From: Enchytraeus crypticus
Taxonomy: Eukaryota; Annelida; Clitellata; Enchytraeida; Enchytraeidae
Length of the DNA stretch: 64,000 nucleotides
Direction: 5' to 3'
Assembly (NCBI GenBank): GCA_905160935.1
Contig: CAJHZI010000743.1
Coordinates: forward strand, 586,001 to 650,000
Part shown: one piece after another, positions 51,901 to 60,687 of the stretch
Layout of the letters: the number at the start of each line of letters is the position of its first letter
How positions within the stretch are numbered: position 1 is the first letter of the stretch
The notes under the pieces: model-generated
Told to the model about the DNA's origin: nothing
The model's input: the letters and a program-made list of their open reading frames with translations, nothing else
The model's database searches: none
Position numbers and translations under genes: made by a program

Positions 51901-53809
51901 TTGCCCCTGTCTCTGATCAGCGTCACCTACACGGTGGTCAGCAGCAGGGTCTGGCGGCAGACCGCTCCTGGAAATGCTCACGAGGGGAGGGATCGCTATC
52001 ACTTCCGTTCAAAGAAAAAGGTTCGTGTAATTACTTGACCTTTGGGGAATTGAAGGAAATTGGTGAAAATTTATTTAAGTTTTTTCCCCGTAAAGGATTA
52101 GGTTTTCGCGTAAATTAACTCCATGAAGTCTCTTCCGTTTACTTTATTGTAGAAGGAATAGACAAGTGTAGAACTCTTGTGTAGTATTATGCACTGTCTC
52201 GATGACTTTATTAGGAGATTACGAGGAATCTGAATTTTATTTCGCTGATTAACTTATGAGACTTTAATAATGACTAGTGGTTATGTAAATGTAGGAAAAA
52301 TTCCTTTATTCGTCGCTCTTAAACATTTAAGTCTGTTTTTTTAAATGTAGGTCATACTATTGTGAAGGAATACATGTACATGCTATCCAAGAGTTCATAT
52401 ACGTTTCGTCCCGATTCATTTTTCCTAAAGATAACAAATTCTCCATATCCACAAATAGAATGACCTTCACATTGGCCTTTATAATCGCTTCCATGCTTTA
52501 ACGTCATCAGTGTAATATTCAACATGGAATAAAGTTCGTTTGTGTTCAGTGACCTAACAGGAAGTAAAGAGTAGTTTAATAGTCAATAAACTATATGGAA
52601 ATACGACCGAATTGACAATTATTTATTAAATATCAAATAAGCAGAAACATTGTTCTCTTTCGAATAAATAATGCTATTATAATATACATGTATATTAGGT
52701 AATATAAATAACAATGCTACATTAACGGATAATTTCTTCATTCTGTAGTGAAAGACGATCTATTGTGCGGCCGTCTAGGCTACAAAAACAGACCTTTCTG
52801 CCTTCTCCTTCCCGTTAATTCTAGCCATTAAACTTCTGATTTTGCACAGTAACTTTTAATTTGATTAAGTAAACTATAATAATCCGAATGCTTAACTACT
52901 AGTTGCTATTTTGCTAAATTATTAGAAAGGTCCTTAACAGCCTCGTTATGATGTTTCAGATGGTGAAGGTGTTATCGGCCGTGGTCGTGCTATTCGCACT
53001 GTGTTGGATGCCGCTACACGTCTTTACTCTAGTTCTTGACTTCAACGAGTCAGCTGATGTGCTCAGTCAGATCACTATGTTAAAGTTTTACGTCCTGCTC
53101 TACTGCTGCGTGCACTGGCTCGCCATGGCTAACAGCTTCGTCAACCCCATCATCTACAGCGCCCTCAACGACGTGTTCAGAGTTTGTTGCAGCAATTATT
53201 CTGTATAGTAATGCTAATAAGGGTTTAACGCCCGTTTCCTCATCCAGGGTTGATGTCAGGGACGTCATGCAGTGATTGATGTTGTCATGGACGACAGTAG
53301 CTGTAAAAACCAAAGACAATTTTAACGTCATTTTCATCTCTCGAAAGCTATATCAGTGACTGGAGCGGTTACCAGAATTGAATCCCGTACATATTGATTC
53401 ACTTTCGGATCCAACATCGCCACTAGCTCTAGACAGTTTCCTGGTAGTTACATGATCCTCTATGACTATATTGGATTTTCTCCGCCTCTATGTAATTCAT
53501 ATGAGTTTCTATGAAGGTTCGTGTCTTTGATTTTAAACAATATATAATTATTTATGCTTTACTGTTTAGTTAATATTCTCCACAATTCCCTCAGATTTCT
53601 TGTGTTTCTCAATGATTGTCATTGACTCATATGATTCTATGTGGCCCTTTTTCATTCTTCAAGATAGTAATCTTTTTTAAAAAAAATTTGCGATTCTAAG
53701 ATTCCATGTGAATCTGTAAACGTAGTCTTGAGAACACACATGTAGAGCACAATTCAATTTGCCCACCTTTACCAAGTCTGTCTTTTCATCAGACTGGCAT
53801 CGTTTAAGA

Positions 53810-53883
<74 letters not shown>

Positions 53884-54457
53884 CATGTACTTTCGCATAT
53901 TTGCAACTTGTTTTTTACATTGCGTGCTGCAGATATATTTATAAGGTAATGTGTAAAAAATGCAAAGTATATATTTTTAGAATAAGCTTTTATAGTAGCC
54001 TTTAATTGTATAAGATTCTAATAAATATCATCGATTTACTGTATTGAAATTTAGAACGAAAAGTATTAATTATATATTTAAATAATATAGTTAGTTATCT
54101 ATATTTTAGCATCAATGTGTCACTATTATGCAATATTTTAAGCACCATTATTATAATGTTGAGCTTTAACCAGAATAAAAAGAATAGGAAATATAGAATA
54201 TAAATAAAGGCTAAAGAAGAAGAGAATAAAAGAAAAGAAGCTATTTAACTCTATATCTTGTCTATGTTCTGATATGTCGCCTAATTTAGGTTTTTTATTT
54301 GCAGGATGATTTAAGAAAACTGCTAATGTGTCGTCGTATTCGAACCTCAGCCCTACGCACTCAACGTTCCAGCAGGTATACCATTCAGCTTCGGGAGGCC
54401 GATGTCAGTCCTGTAGAAATAGCGACAATTCACAAAATTAGCAGCTCCGTCGACTAA
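29436..54457 (+). CDS. class A (rhodopsin-type) GPCR, peptide-receptor-like, 5 exons over 25 kb
   Basis: Exons are 29436-30178, 35929-36022, 51790-52020, 52960-53181 and 54305-54457; phases agree throughout and give 480 residues (482 if exon 3 starts at 51784). All seven membrane segments are accounted for: GNVLV in TM1 (N154), LAAADLL in TM2 (D182), Cys209 before TM3, DRY at 233-235, W257/W259 in TM4, Cys291 in the second extracellular loop, CWMP at 371-374 in TM6, and NPIIY at 418-422 in TM7. Features such as PGNA in loop 3 and HWLAMANS before NPIIY resemble neuropeptide receptors of the NPY/RYamide/leucokinin/NPFF type; the ligand cannot be assigned. The first 120 residues are a repeat-built, glycosylation-rich domain. 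No clear signal peptide is seen, as usual in this class. Introns 1, 2 and 4 are large and hold most of the window's transposons. Confidence 0.9.
29497..29790 (+). repeat. coding minisatellite: about eight 39-bp units in the GPCR N-terminus
   Basis: The unit encodes about 13 residues of the type NHTSGNDYPSFY. N-glycosylation sequons occur at N23, N49, N62, N75, N91, N104 and N116; one unit (around N36) has lost its sequon and one spacer is 3 residues longer. The unit is a whole number of codons, unlike the noncoding minisatellites nearby. Confidence 0.9.
31760..31822 (+). mobile_element. L2-like LINE 3' tail fragment
   Basis: It reads CTGACATCATCCTTGGATGA then GGAAACGGACGTTAAACC and ends in ATT trinucleotide repeats, the best preserved copy of this LINE tail. 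Confidence 0.8.
32434..32945. repeat. 23-bp minisatellite in GPCR intron 1
   Basis: About twenty-two tandem copies of the unit CATAGTTGATTGTCACAGAT plus AAT. Variants (AAATAAA instead of AGATAAT, and TAATAG) alternate in a pattern suggesting higher-order duplication. Units abut, without spacers. Confidence 0.92.
33115..33182. repeat. 11-bp minisatellite
   Basis: About six copies of AGAACGCTAAC with substitutions. Confidence 0.8.
35119..35218. repeat. TA/ATGT compound microsatellite
   Basis: TA repeats broken by TACATGTA blocks. Confidence 0.88.
35325..35376. repeat. TA microsatellite
   Basis: About 50 bp of TA repeat with one CA interruption. Confidence 0.88.
35636..35702. repeat. CT-rich simple sequence
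   Basis: CT dinucleotide repeats with TTT and CCA interruptions, about 230 bp before GPCR exon 2. Confidence 0.8.
35929..36022 (+). CDS. GPCR exon 2: TM4
   Basis: After TTTTGAAG the first G completes the split Arg codon of exon 1. The 94-bp exon encodes SRPRTINGWIWVIACTCSSV and QLFIGRATLTK, a basic loop then TM4 with its conserved Trp, and ends at AAG before GTGAGA. It is too short for usual ORF detection but joins exons 1 and 3 in phase. Confidence 0.85.
36866..36995. repeat. GA microsatellite with TA core
   Basis: GA repeats with a short TATATA block in the middle. Confidence 0.88.
38402..38526 (-). mobile_element. SINE-1 copy
   Basis: The minus strand runs from TGGCTGGAGCCAGTGGCTAT through GGGTTCAAATCCTGGGCTC to a diverged 3' tail. 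Both promoter-like boxes are recognisable. Confidence 0.78.
39667..40230. mobile_element. nested hAT-like element 2
   Basis: Left end CAGTGGTTCTCAACC and right end (reverse complement) CAGGGGTTATCAACA form an imperfect inverted repeat, with GGGTCGCGA-like sequence just inside the right end. Flanking 8-mers GTGTAGAT and CTGTAGAT agree at seven of eight positions. The interior has CT (39847-39882) and TA (39886-39949) microsatellites and no coding sequence. Confidence 0.75.
40653..40775 (+). mobile_element. RTE-type LINE internal fragment
   Basis: The plus strand reads like the reverse-transcriptase segment of the copy at 45562 just after its FADD motif (MVAGSE, then ALKYGMKINIKETKVMRVS). Only about 120 bp is present, inside hAT-like element 3. 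Confidence 0.78.
41561..41700 (+). mobile_element. SINE-1 copy with foldback 5' end
   Basis: A well-preserved SINE-1 copy (box B GGTTCAAATCC, tail GAGGAAACTGAAGTTAACC). Its first 23 bp are preceded by their own reverse complement (41541-41563 against 41566-41588, one mismatch), forming a near-perfect hairpin at the 5' junction. Confidence 0.85.
42763..45561. other. GPCR intron 2 between the hAT cluster and the RTE LINE
   Basis: AT-rich sequence containing the 5S-like fragment. Nothing else is recognised. Confidence 0.55.
43631..43712 (+). rRNA. 5S rRNA-like fragment (3' part), pseudogene or 5S-derived SINE
   Basis: The blocks AGTTACGCAACGTCGGGC, TAGTACTTGGATGGGCGA and GGAAGTACCCGGT appear in order and spacing of the 3' two thirds of eukaryotic 5S rRNA, including the internal promoter region. 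The 5' third is not recognisable and the far 3' end is diverged, so this is not a functional gene. Confidence 0.68.
45562..48722 (-). mobile_element. RTE-type LINE, near full length, inactivated
   Basis: About 3.16 kb, the usual RTE size, antisense in GPCR intron 2. Read on the minus strand, the 5' ORF start (48581) leads into an APE-type endonuclease: GTWNVRT, SEVRW, IQIYMPTS, a DWN motif (VDWN where GDWN is usual) and SDHNLVMAKV. The reverse transcriptase follows with KTQFGFRKGCGTREA, FVDFEEAFDRIDW, GVRRGCSISPLLFN and RFADDQGMV, then the RTE C-terminal part (RGRGRPRLGILDDL). The frame breaks near 48345 (A-run frameshift), near 46935 (frameshift), and by stops near 45970 and 45890. The 3' end is a short CT/GA repeat at 45562-45571. 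The similarity is to BovB/CFDP2-type RTE elements. Confidence 0.93.
48721..48801. repeat. TAAG/TAAA tetranucleotide microsatellite
   Basis: About 20 tetranucleotide units, abutting the 5' end of the RTE LINE. Confidence 0.88.
49503..49640 (+). mobile_element. SINE-1 copy (diverged)
   Basis: It keeps TGGCTATGTCGGTA, GCGTTCAAAGCCTGAGCTC and the tail TGAAACTGACGCTAACATTG. It lies 250 bp before another copy in the same orientation. Confidence 0.75.
49891..50025 (+). mobile_element. SINE-1 copy (near full length)
   Basis: It begins GGCTGGAGCCAGTGGCGATG, with box B GGGGTTCAAATGC (one change) and tail GAGGAAACTGACGTTAAC. Confidence 0.83.
50445..50690. repeat. diverged tandem duplication of about 130 bp
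   Basis: Two segments share GCCTATTTTA, ATTGTAGGCCTATATT and flanking words in the same order. Similarity is moderate. Confidence 0.5.
51093..51413. repeat. tandem duplication of about 150 bp
   Basis: The second copy (51271-51413) repeats the first (51093-51259) with blocks CAGATCCACATTGATT, CCATAGCGAGTTCCATGACA and GATCTGAACAACGTAGTT conserved. A short TTGAA repeat is present only in the first copy. Confidence 0.85.
51426..51515 (-). mobile_element. SINE-1 copy with internal deletion
   Basis: The minus strand keeps the 3' tail and the middle (ACTGATCCACAGTCGG on the plus strand), but the box B region is deleted. It faces the copy at 51586 head to head. Confidence 0.6.
51586..51683 (+). mobile_element. 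SINE-1 copy (5'-truncated)
   Basis: From GGATCAGTATGTGCGG onward it is close to the family consensus, including box B and tail. The 5' third is replaced by unrelated sequence. It ends about 100 bp before GPCR exon 3. Confidence 0.82.
51790..52020 (+). CDS. GPCR exon 3: second extracellular loop, TM5, start of third loop
   Basis: It encodes the loop with Cys291 (VDCTEFWPEP), TM5 (about 305-329, with TYLLPL) and the basic third loop ending RSKKK before GTTCGT. Two in-frame acceptors, AAAG at 51783 and GAAG at 51789, are possible; the second was chosen, and the first would add Arg-Lys. Confidence 0.88.
52960..53181 (+). CDS. GPCR exon 4: TM6 and TM7
   Basis: After TGTTTCAG the exon encodes TM6 (VVVLFALCWMPLHVF) and TM7 (HWLAMANSFVNPIIYSALND) and ends at AGA before GTTTGT. 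Reading through this donor gives only eight more codons, so a short alternative C-terminus from intron retention is possible. Confidence 0.9.
53213..53272 (-). mobile_element. L2-like LINE 3' tail fragment
   Basis: On the plus strand it reads GGGTTTAACGCCCGTTTCCT and then the CATCC/GATGTCAGGGACGTC part, the reverse complement of the tail at 31760. It starts about 30 bp after GPCR exon 4. Confidence 0.72.
53307..53429 (-). mobile_element. SINE-1 copy (diverged)
   Basis: The minus strand retains a CTAGTGGCGATGTTGG box A-like start, GGGATTCAATTC in the box B position and a recognisable tail. Confidence 0.65.
53811..53882. repeat. CT microsatellite
   Basis: About 70 bp of CT repeats with TTT interruptions in GPCR intron 4. 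Confidence 0.9.
54305..54457 (+). CDS. GPCR exon 5: helix 8 and cytoplasmic tail
   Basis: After TTTGCAG it encodes DDLRKLLMCRRIR, continuing NDVFR of exon 4 into a typical amphipathic helix 8 with a possible palmitoylated Cys, then an Arg/Ser-rich tail ending SSSVD and TAA. Confidence 0.85.
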   Translation, partial: DDLRKLLMCRRIRTSALRTQRSSRYTIQLREADVSPVEIATIHKISSSVD

Positions 54458-54547
54458 GTTACTTGGTGAGGAGGATTGTGGGTTTGCGGAAATACCAAAA
54501 TCATAAACTCCCAAACACGAATTGATACCTAACGAATGTAAGAAACA

Positions 54548-54553
54548 AATAAA
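54548..54553 (+). promoter_or_regulatory. possible poly(A) signal of the GPCR gene
   Basis: AATAAA lies 90 bp after the stop codon. It is plausible but the hexamer is frequent here. Confidence 0.35.
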
Positions 54554-54808
54554 TCAGAGAAGATGAAATTAGTAAAACGGGGGTAAAGTAAAAATAATTG
54601 AGTAGCAAATTAATAGTAAACAATTATCTGCAAGGTCAGATAATATTTCTTAACATCTTACTGCATGACACTCAATTTAAAACGCAGAATTAAAAATTTT
54701 ATTTCAAAATATCTAAATGATAATTTTTGGGTTTATTTGTCTTTATTATTTGTAAATCTTAACCATTTGAATATGCATAACTAAAATTATTATTTCGAAA
54801 TATGTAAA

Positions 54809-54955
54809 TGATATTTTTCGGTTTAGTTTTATTTATTATTTGTAAATTTAACCATTTGATATTTTTCGGTTTAGTTTTATTTATTATTTGTAAATTTAAC
54901 CATTTGATATTTTTCGGTTTAGTTTTATTTATTATTTGTAAATTTAACCATTTGA
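54809..54955. repeat. 48-bp tandem repeat, three copies
   Basis: Three almost identical copies, each starting GATATTTTTCGGTTTAG. A diverged earlier copy lies at about 54719-54770. Confidence 0.9.
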
Positions 54956-55009
54956 ATCCTAAATCTTGCTATCCGTATGCATATTTCTAATATCTATACA
55001 GACAGTGTG

Positions 55010-55075
55010 CATTTATGTTTGAACGTTGCGTGTTAAATGTAATAACATTTAACACGCAACGTTCAAACATAAATG
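55010..55075. repeat. perfect inverted repeat, 31-bp arms, 4-nt loop
   Basis: Arms 55010-55040 and 55045-55075 are exact reverse complements around AATA. The next bases (GAACATGTTCATGTTC) are themselves palindromic. Confidence 0.93.
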
Positions 55076-55261
55076 AACATGTTCATGTTCAAAATTGTTA
55101 CAGTTTGCGAATGAGCAATCGTTAAAATTAATTAATAAAAAAATCTAACAATTTAATAAATACTATGAGAGACGACATTTTTGAACTTCAGATCATTGAT
55201 TTTGTACGGCAGAACGAGAAGTAAAAATTTTTCTAAGCAATTCATTTGCGTATAAAAGAGA

Positions 55262-55389
55262 GGGTAAAGCTAATGTTAACGTCAGTTTCTCACTCAAAAG
55301 AGAAGTTAGTGACGGGAGAGCCCAGGATTTGAACCCCGCACATACTGATCCGCGGTCGAATAATTTACTGACATCGCCACTGGCTCCAG
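55262..55389 (-). mobile_element. SINE-1 copy (near full length)
   Basis: The minus strand runs from GGAGCCAGTGGCGATGTC, through CGACCGCGGATCAGTATG and GGGGTTCAAATCC, to the tail with GAAACTGACGTTAAC. Confidence 0.83.
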
Positions 55390-55785
55390 ACATATTGAGA
55401 TGAAAAAACTAATCGGACCGATGCATTCTAACTGAACATATATAGCGATTTCTTGTATAAGTGCATCAGCTCTTTCTGCAAATCGCCTAATAATTGTGAC
55501 TGGAAATCCGTTGACATTTCTTTGATATCGTATTTGCATCGTCGTATTTCTATCCTATATTGTACATTTCAAGTCAAGGGTAATCGCTCAAGGCAATGTT
55601 GCTTGGTAACCTCCAGTGGTGAGAAGGAAGACTAAAATCATACTTGTTTTGCGTTTTGTACAATTTTTAAATCTCACAGTTCAACATTTAAATTTAATAT
55701 TCAATTTTTAAGTAAATGGAACTGAGAGTATAGGTAATTTTTATCTCAACTATTTTCGGTAGTCTTGATATTAGTTGCTTTATAA

Positions 55786-55985
55786 ATATGCCTCTATTAG
55801 TATGTTTAAGTATTCCTCTATTAGTATGTTTAAGTATTCCTGTATTAGTATGTTTAGGTAATCCTCTACTAGTCTGCTTCCTAAATATGCCTCTATTAGT
55901 CTGCTTCTTAAGTATGCCTCTATTAGTCTGCTTCTTAAGTATGCCTCTATTAGTATGTTTCCTAAGTATGCCTCTATTAGTCTGC
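55786..55985. repeat. 24-27 bp tandem repeat, about eight copies
   Basis: Units contain CCTCTATTAGT followed by ATGTTTAAG or CTGCTTCTTAAG. The 3' units are longer and more alike than the 5' ones. Confidence 0.88.
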
Positions 55986-56172
55986 TTTAAGTCATTTGTT
56001 AGTCTTCTTTATGTAACTAAGCATTTTCAAATTTTAATTGTTTTTGAATAGCCAGAGTTCTATTAGCTTTAGATTTTTAGCATCGTTCTCAATATCATTC
56101 CTCAACAGCGTGTGTATTGTTTGGCTAAGCTAATTTTAAATGCCGTAGCATTAAATTACGTTAGAAGACTAA

Positions 56173-56372
56173 ATCATCTTCATCTTCTCCTGAATCCCTG
56201 TTTAAGTAGGATCGGGATTAGAAAATTTTAATGCAACTTGTGAAGCCAAGACGCTCATCAACCGAATGGCCTTCCTGATGTTGTTTCGGATCTTAGTGCT
56301 GTGTCGCCTTTTACGACACATGCAGAACACGGTTGGTCTATTCTTCTGCATCCCGGACTCAACACCGGTAAA
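56173..56372 (-). mobile_element. family C repeat copy
   Basis: It shares the GTGTCGTAAAAGGCGACA block on the minus strand, the GATCGGGAT block on the plus strand, and an ATG/AAG-type tail with the other copies. Confidence 0.68.
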
Positions 56373-57885
56373 ACTAGAAGTAAAAATGTCGTCGATAATT
56401 ATTCTCATTCTTAGTTCAATCGTGCGATATATTTATTTAATACACTATGGCTTATAAAATTGATATAAGTATATGCTCTTCTCTCTGTAAATAGGAACTG
56501 CACAGATGTAGCATATTCTTATATTAACATCACTAATTATGATTTAAATCTCATTCACTAAAATGATGTAAGGTTTAATTACATATGCTATTCACTAACA
56601 ACATTTTTGCGATTTCTGACTAAGTAATTTGTCTATCCAGTTAATTTCTCACATAATAACCTTTACTGTTCAATTCTTTTCACTTTTTTGTTTTTATGTT
56701 CATTGTGTATTGCTTAATCTAATTCCAAATCCATTTAGACTTTATTTAGTTTGCTTGATATTGTTGATTGGTAGTCTCGTTGAAGTTAATAATGTATGAG
56801 TGTTTGTGCGTTTAATGATAGCCTTTAGAAAGTCGTTAAAACTCTAAACATATAATAGTATTTTTTGCTAGAATTTTATGCTAGAATAATAGCTTTAAAA
56901 TCTATTAGGCATTTGATGTGTTAATTAAATTTAAGTTCATTTTCTTTAATGAAAAAATGAGTATGAAGTTAATTTTAATACCATCAAAGAGTGTAAGTAG
57001 ATACGCTGAGAACAACCGTATGGAGATATGACGAATATTTTTTAATAAATATAGTGCGATAGTAAGTTCTATTAAGATGTACACAACCGAGTAATATATC
57101 AATGAAATAAAATAGATTAGCTCTACAACTCTTTGTACCAAAATTGTAATAACATTAGCAAAAATGTATCCAAATTTCTAAAATAAAATAGCAAATATAG
57201 CAAGAATTACCATAACATAAGCCTACAGCAACCAGTGATCATGCCCGTAGAAAAAACAAGAAACATGTTTCAGTTGTTGTACATAGGGATTCAGATTTGA
57301 ACCTGCTACTGACGGACCATGAGATTGGACTCGATCTTTCATCAAGGATCTGATAACTGTGCACATGGACTTGCTAATTCTTGCGGGACTTGAAGGTATC
57401 TGGACTTTTATTGATCTAGCGTACAACGGAAATACAATAGTAACAGTAATTAGAAAGTTTAAGCAAGTAAATCAATAGAAAATAATAATTACTATTTTCT
57501 GTTATTATAATATTATTATTACAATTATTATCACCAGAGTGCGAATCGTGACTATATTTTCTAAAGCTATTTAATCGAGATTTGACTTTTTAATATAAAA
57601 TGTGCATTGGCAGCTGGAGCAGATACAAAAAAACTTCCTGCAGGCTCTCTGCTATGGTGTATGAGTTATAGGAGTAAATATTTTGTTGTGGGCTGACCTA
57701 AATTTCAATCTAATTTTTCAGAACTAGATGCAGAGTTTAGTTTACTTCCACATGTATATAGACCTACTTTAGTCATGACTAGATTTAGAACCAGACAATA
57801 TTTTTCATATAGAAAGATATTTAAAATCACTAAACTAATAGATATTAAATATAAAAAAATTATTTATAATTTACCTGCATTCTAG

Positions 57886-58240
57886 ATGCCAAACTGCTCA
57901 GACATTCCTAATTTTCTCTCTTCGTTAGGTAGACGTTCATTTTCTTTCTCCGCTCCTACTGTTTGGAACTCTCTGCCTCTTGATCTTCGCTCATGTTCTA
58001 CTACTTCCACTTCCTTTGTAGGTTTAAAAAACATCCCTTTCCATCATAGACTTTTTTCATCTTTCCTGACTGTTTTTTTATCACTGGACCCGCACCGTTT
58101 AGGATATTTCTCTTTCTCTTCAGCACATGTTTTTTTCAGATCGTTTTGGGGTGAATCGATTTGTAGTGACATGTGACGGAGGGACGTCCCTGACATCATC
58201 CTTGTATGAGAAAACGGATGTTAAACCTTTACTGTTGTTA
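57886..58240 (+). mobile_element. L2-like LINE 3' end (ORF end plus tail)
   Basis: The plus strand encodes LSSLGRRSFSFSAPTVWNSL, the standard C-terminus of L2/CR1-type ORF2, up to a stop at 58176. The 3' UTR tail GGGACGTCCCTGACATCATC then GAAAACGGATGTTAAACC and a short TGTTGTT repeat follow. It links the coding family to the tail fragments elsewhere in the window. Confidence 0.83.
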
Positions 58241-58802
58241 TAATTAAATTAACTTTTTGAGATAACGTTGTAATTATATAGCATGCAGTAACATTATCAT
58301 ATGTTAAAAGCTTCTAGGCATGACGTGCTAGTTTAGGCTGTAAGAGCTGCACGTGAGTGAAGACCTCGCCGGCTTACTGAGTGCAAGTGACCTGTAGTAC
58401 ACAGCATCGAGATCATTCAGTTATTAGCACTCTAGCGGTCTAGTAGTACATGCAAGGTATATTAACCAAATCGTAACGAAATCCTATAGGTATTACTTGT
58501 AATTATAAAATACAGTTATTCAGTATTAGGGTCATCCATTAATATGTCAACAACAAAAGGGGTCATTCCCATTTAAAAATTACTAAAAATATACGTGAAT
58601 GGTAAAACATTACAAAAATTATATATTGTAAAATAATCTTTATCAATTAATAAATCGCATATGCAGTATAATTAATTTTAGAATGATTTTTTAATTTTTT
58701 TAAAATATAATTGAATGTTTACTGTCAAATAAATTGCAATATATTACGGATATATAAATTTTCGAAATACTCAATGAAGGATATAGGATACGATGAGATT
58801 TT

Positions 58803-60356
58803 TATTTATTTATTTATTTATTTAGATCACCAAAAAGGGTCATTCAACCCTGTACAGTTCACAATCAATGCAAACAATCAAGTAAATGTAATAAGTGATG
58901 AACATAAACCAAATGTGAACCATGGTGAACTTAAAATGAAAATATAAAGTAAAAATTAAAGAATTAAAATAAAGAAATTCAAAATAAAGAAAATTAATGA
59001 TAATAAGTATGCACAATTATACATTTAAGATCAGAATCATTAATAACTATTTAATAAGTACTGACGAAGATTAATATTGAAACAGTTAACGGAACGAGAT
59101 GATCGTAAATTAGGTGGAAGGGATAGCCAGTATCTAGGGCCTTGTACAGCGATATACTTTTCTCGACAGAAGGTTCTGAACGCTGGTATAGTAAATTCCG
59201 AAACTTGTCGAAATTTATAAACAGAATTTACAACATTATTTAATAGCAACGAATAGTTGTAACATAAAGGCATATCATTATGAATAAATTTATACAGAAA
59301 TAAGCAACAGCAATGTTTATGAATATCACTTAACTTTAAAATTTTAAGTTCTTTAAATATATTGTTCGTATGACTACGAAACTCTGCATGCTGAATAATT
59401 CTAATTGCTCGTTTTTGGAGTACTATCAATTCGTTGAGCAAGGTTTTAGAAGCGTTCCCCCAAACAATATTACAATAAATTAGATGCGGATATATTAGAC
59501 TGTAGTATAAATTGAGCATGCAATGTTTAGGTAACTTAGTTTTAACCCGATGGAGTAATCCAATGGACTTGGCTAATTTTTGTGCAGTATAAGAAATGTG
59601 ATATTGCTATGACAATTTTTCATCAAGAATCACAAAAATGTAGTCTTATCTACAAAACTCCCAAAAATGTAGTCTTATCTATTCTAGAAATGCTGATATC
59701 ATCTATGTATATATGAAAATTTTCAAAATTGTCGTTATATTTGTATTTATACCCAAATAGCATGTAGTTAGTTTTTGTATATTTAGGGATAATCTATTCG
59801 CTTTAAACCAATCAGAAAGTGTTAGGAGTTCAGTATTAACTGAATTCATTAGCTTCAAAATATCAGAGCTTGTGTAGATAATATTTGTATCATCTGCAAA
59901 TAATATGAAGGTAAGAATTTTACTAATCTCGGATATGTCATTGACATAGATCAGAAACAACAAAGGTCCCAAAATTGAACCTTGTGGGACACCACATTGA
60001 ATAGTTCTATAATTTGATGCTGAATTATTATATACCACATATTGCTGTCTATTGGTTAAGTAACTTCTTAAAAGTGTATTAAATACTCCCCTAAAACCAT
60101 ACATTTCTAGTTTTTTAAGTAATATTTCATGGTTTAAAGTGTCAAAAGCTTTTGAGAGATCTATGAAGATACCCAGACAAAATTCTTTATTATCAATAGC
60201 TTTAGACACCATATCATGCATGTTTAATAGGGCCATATATGTAGAGTGCCTTTTCTTAAATCCATATTGGGCTGTAGTAATGACTTTGTGATGGTCAATA
60301 AAAGATGATGAGAACATATTACGTAATTTAATCTGTAGACTGAATGATGAAGTCAT
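58803..60356 (-). mobile_element. CR1-like (Crack/Daphne-type) LINE, 5'-truncated
   Basis: The minus strand carries reverse-transcriptase motifs TTAQYGFKKRHSTYMALLNM, FIDLSKAFDTLNH, CGVPQGSILGPLLFLIYVND and FILFADDTNI at 59703-60356, and the ORF end at 59040-59519 (YPHLIYCNIVWG, GPRYWLSLPPNLR). A frameshift with a short local duplication (59636-59680) separates the two. The 3' end is a TAAA-type repeat at 58803-58826. The copy starts within the reverse transcriptase, so endonuclease and 5' end are missing. Confidence 0.9.
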
Positions 60357-60609
60357 TGATGTATGACAATAATTATATCGTATGAAATTTAATTAATTCT
60401 ACATTTGTTTACTTAATTATATTAAAATAGCGAAATAATCGCTTATTTAATTTAATTAATTTTTAATTTGTTGGATTTACACGAATAAAATGTAAATATG
60501 GATTTTTAGACATTGTACCTTTAGTTTGCGCGTCTTTTATTTATATTCTTTTAAATTACTTGACCAAAATACTTCATTGTATATGTATAATGTAAATTTC
60601 TTAGCGCAG

Positions 60610-60687
60610 ACAACAATGTCACTCAGTTATGAACAATCCAGTCAACAACCTTTTGATGACATTGAATCTTTTGGTGCCAAAATAAAG
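60610..60687 (+). other. candidate exon of an unknown gene
   Basis: Between an acceptor-like TTAGCGCAG and a donor-like AAAGGTGATT, an ATG at 60616 opens 24 codons (MSLSYEQSSQQPFDDIESFG, then AKIK). The composition is protein-like and ends in phase 0. No family is recognised and no following exon could be joined. Confidence 0.28.
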
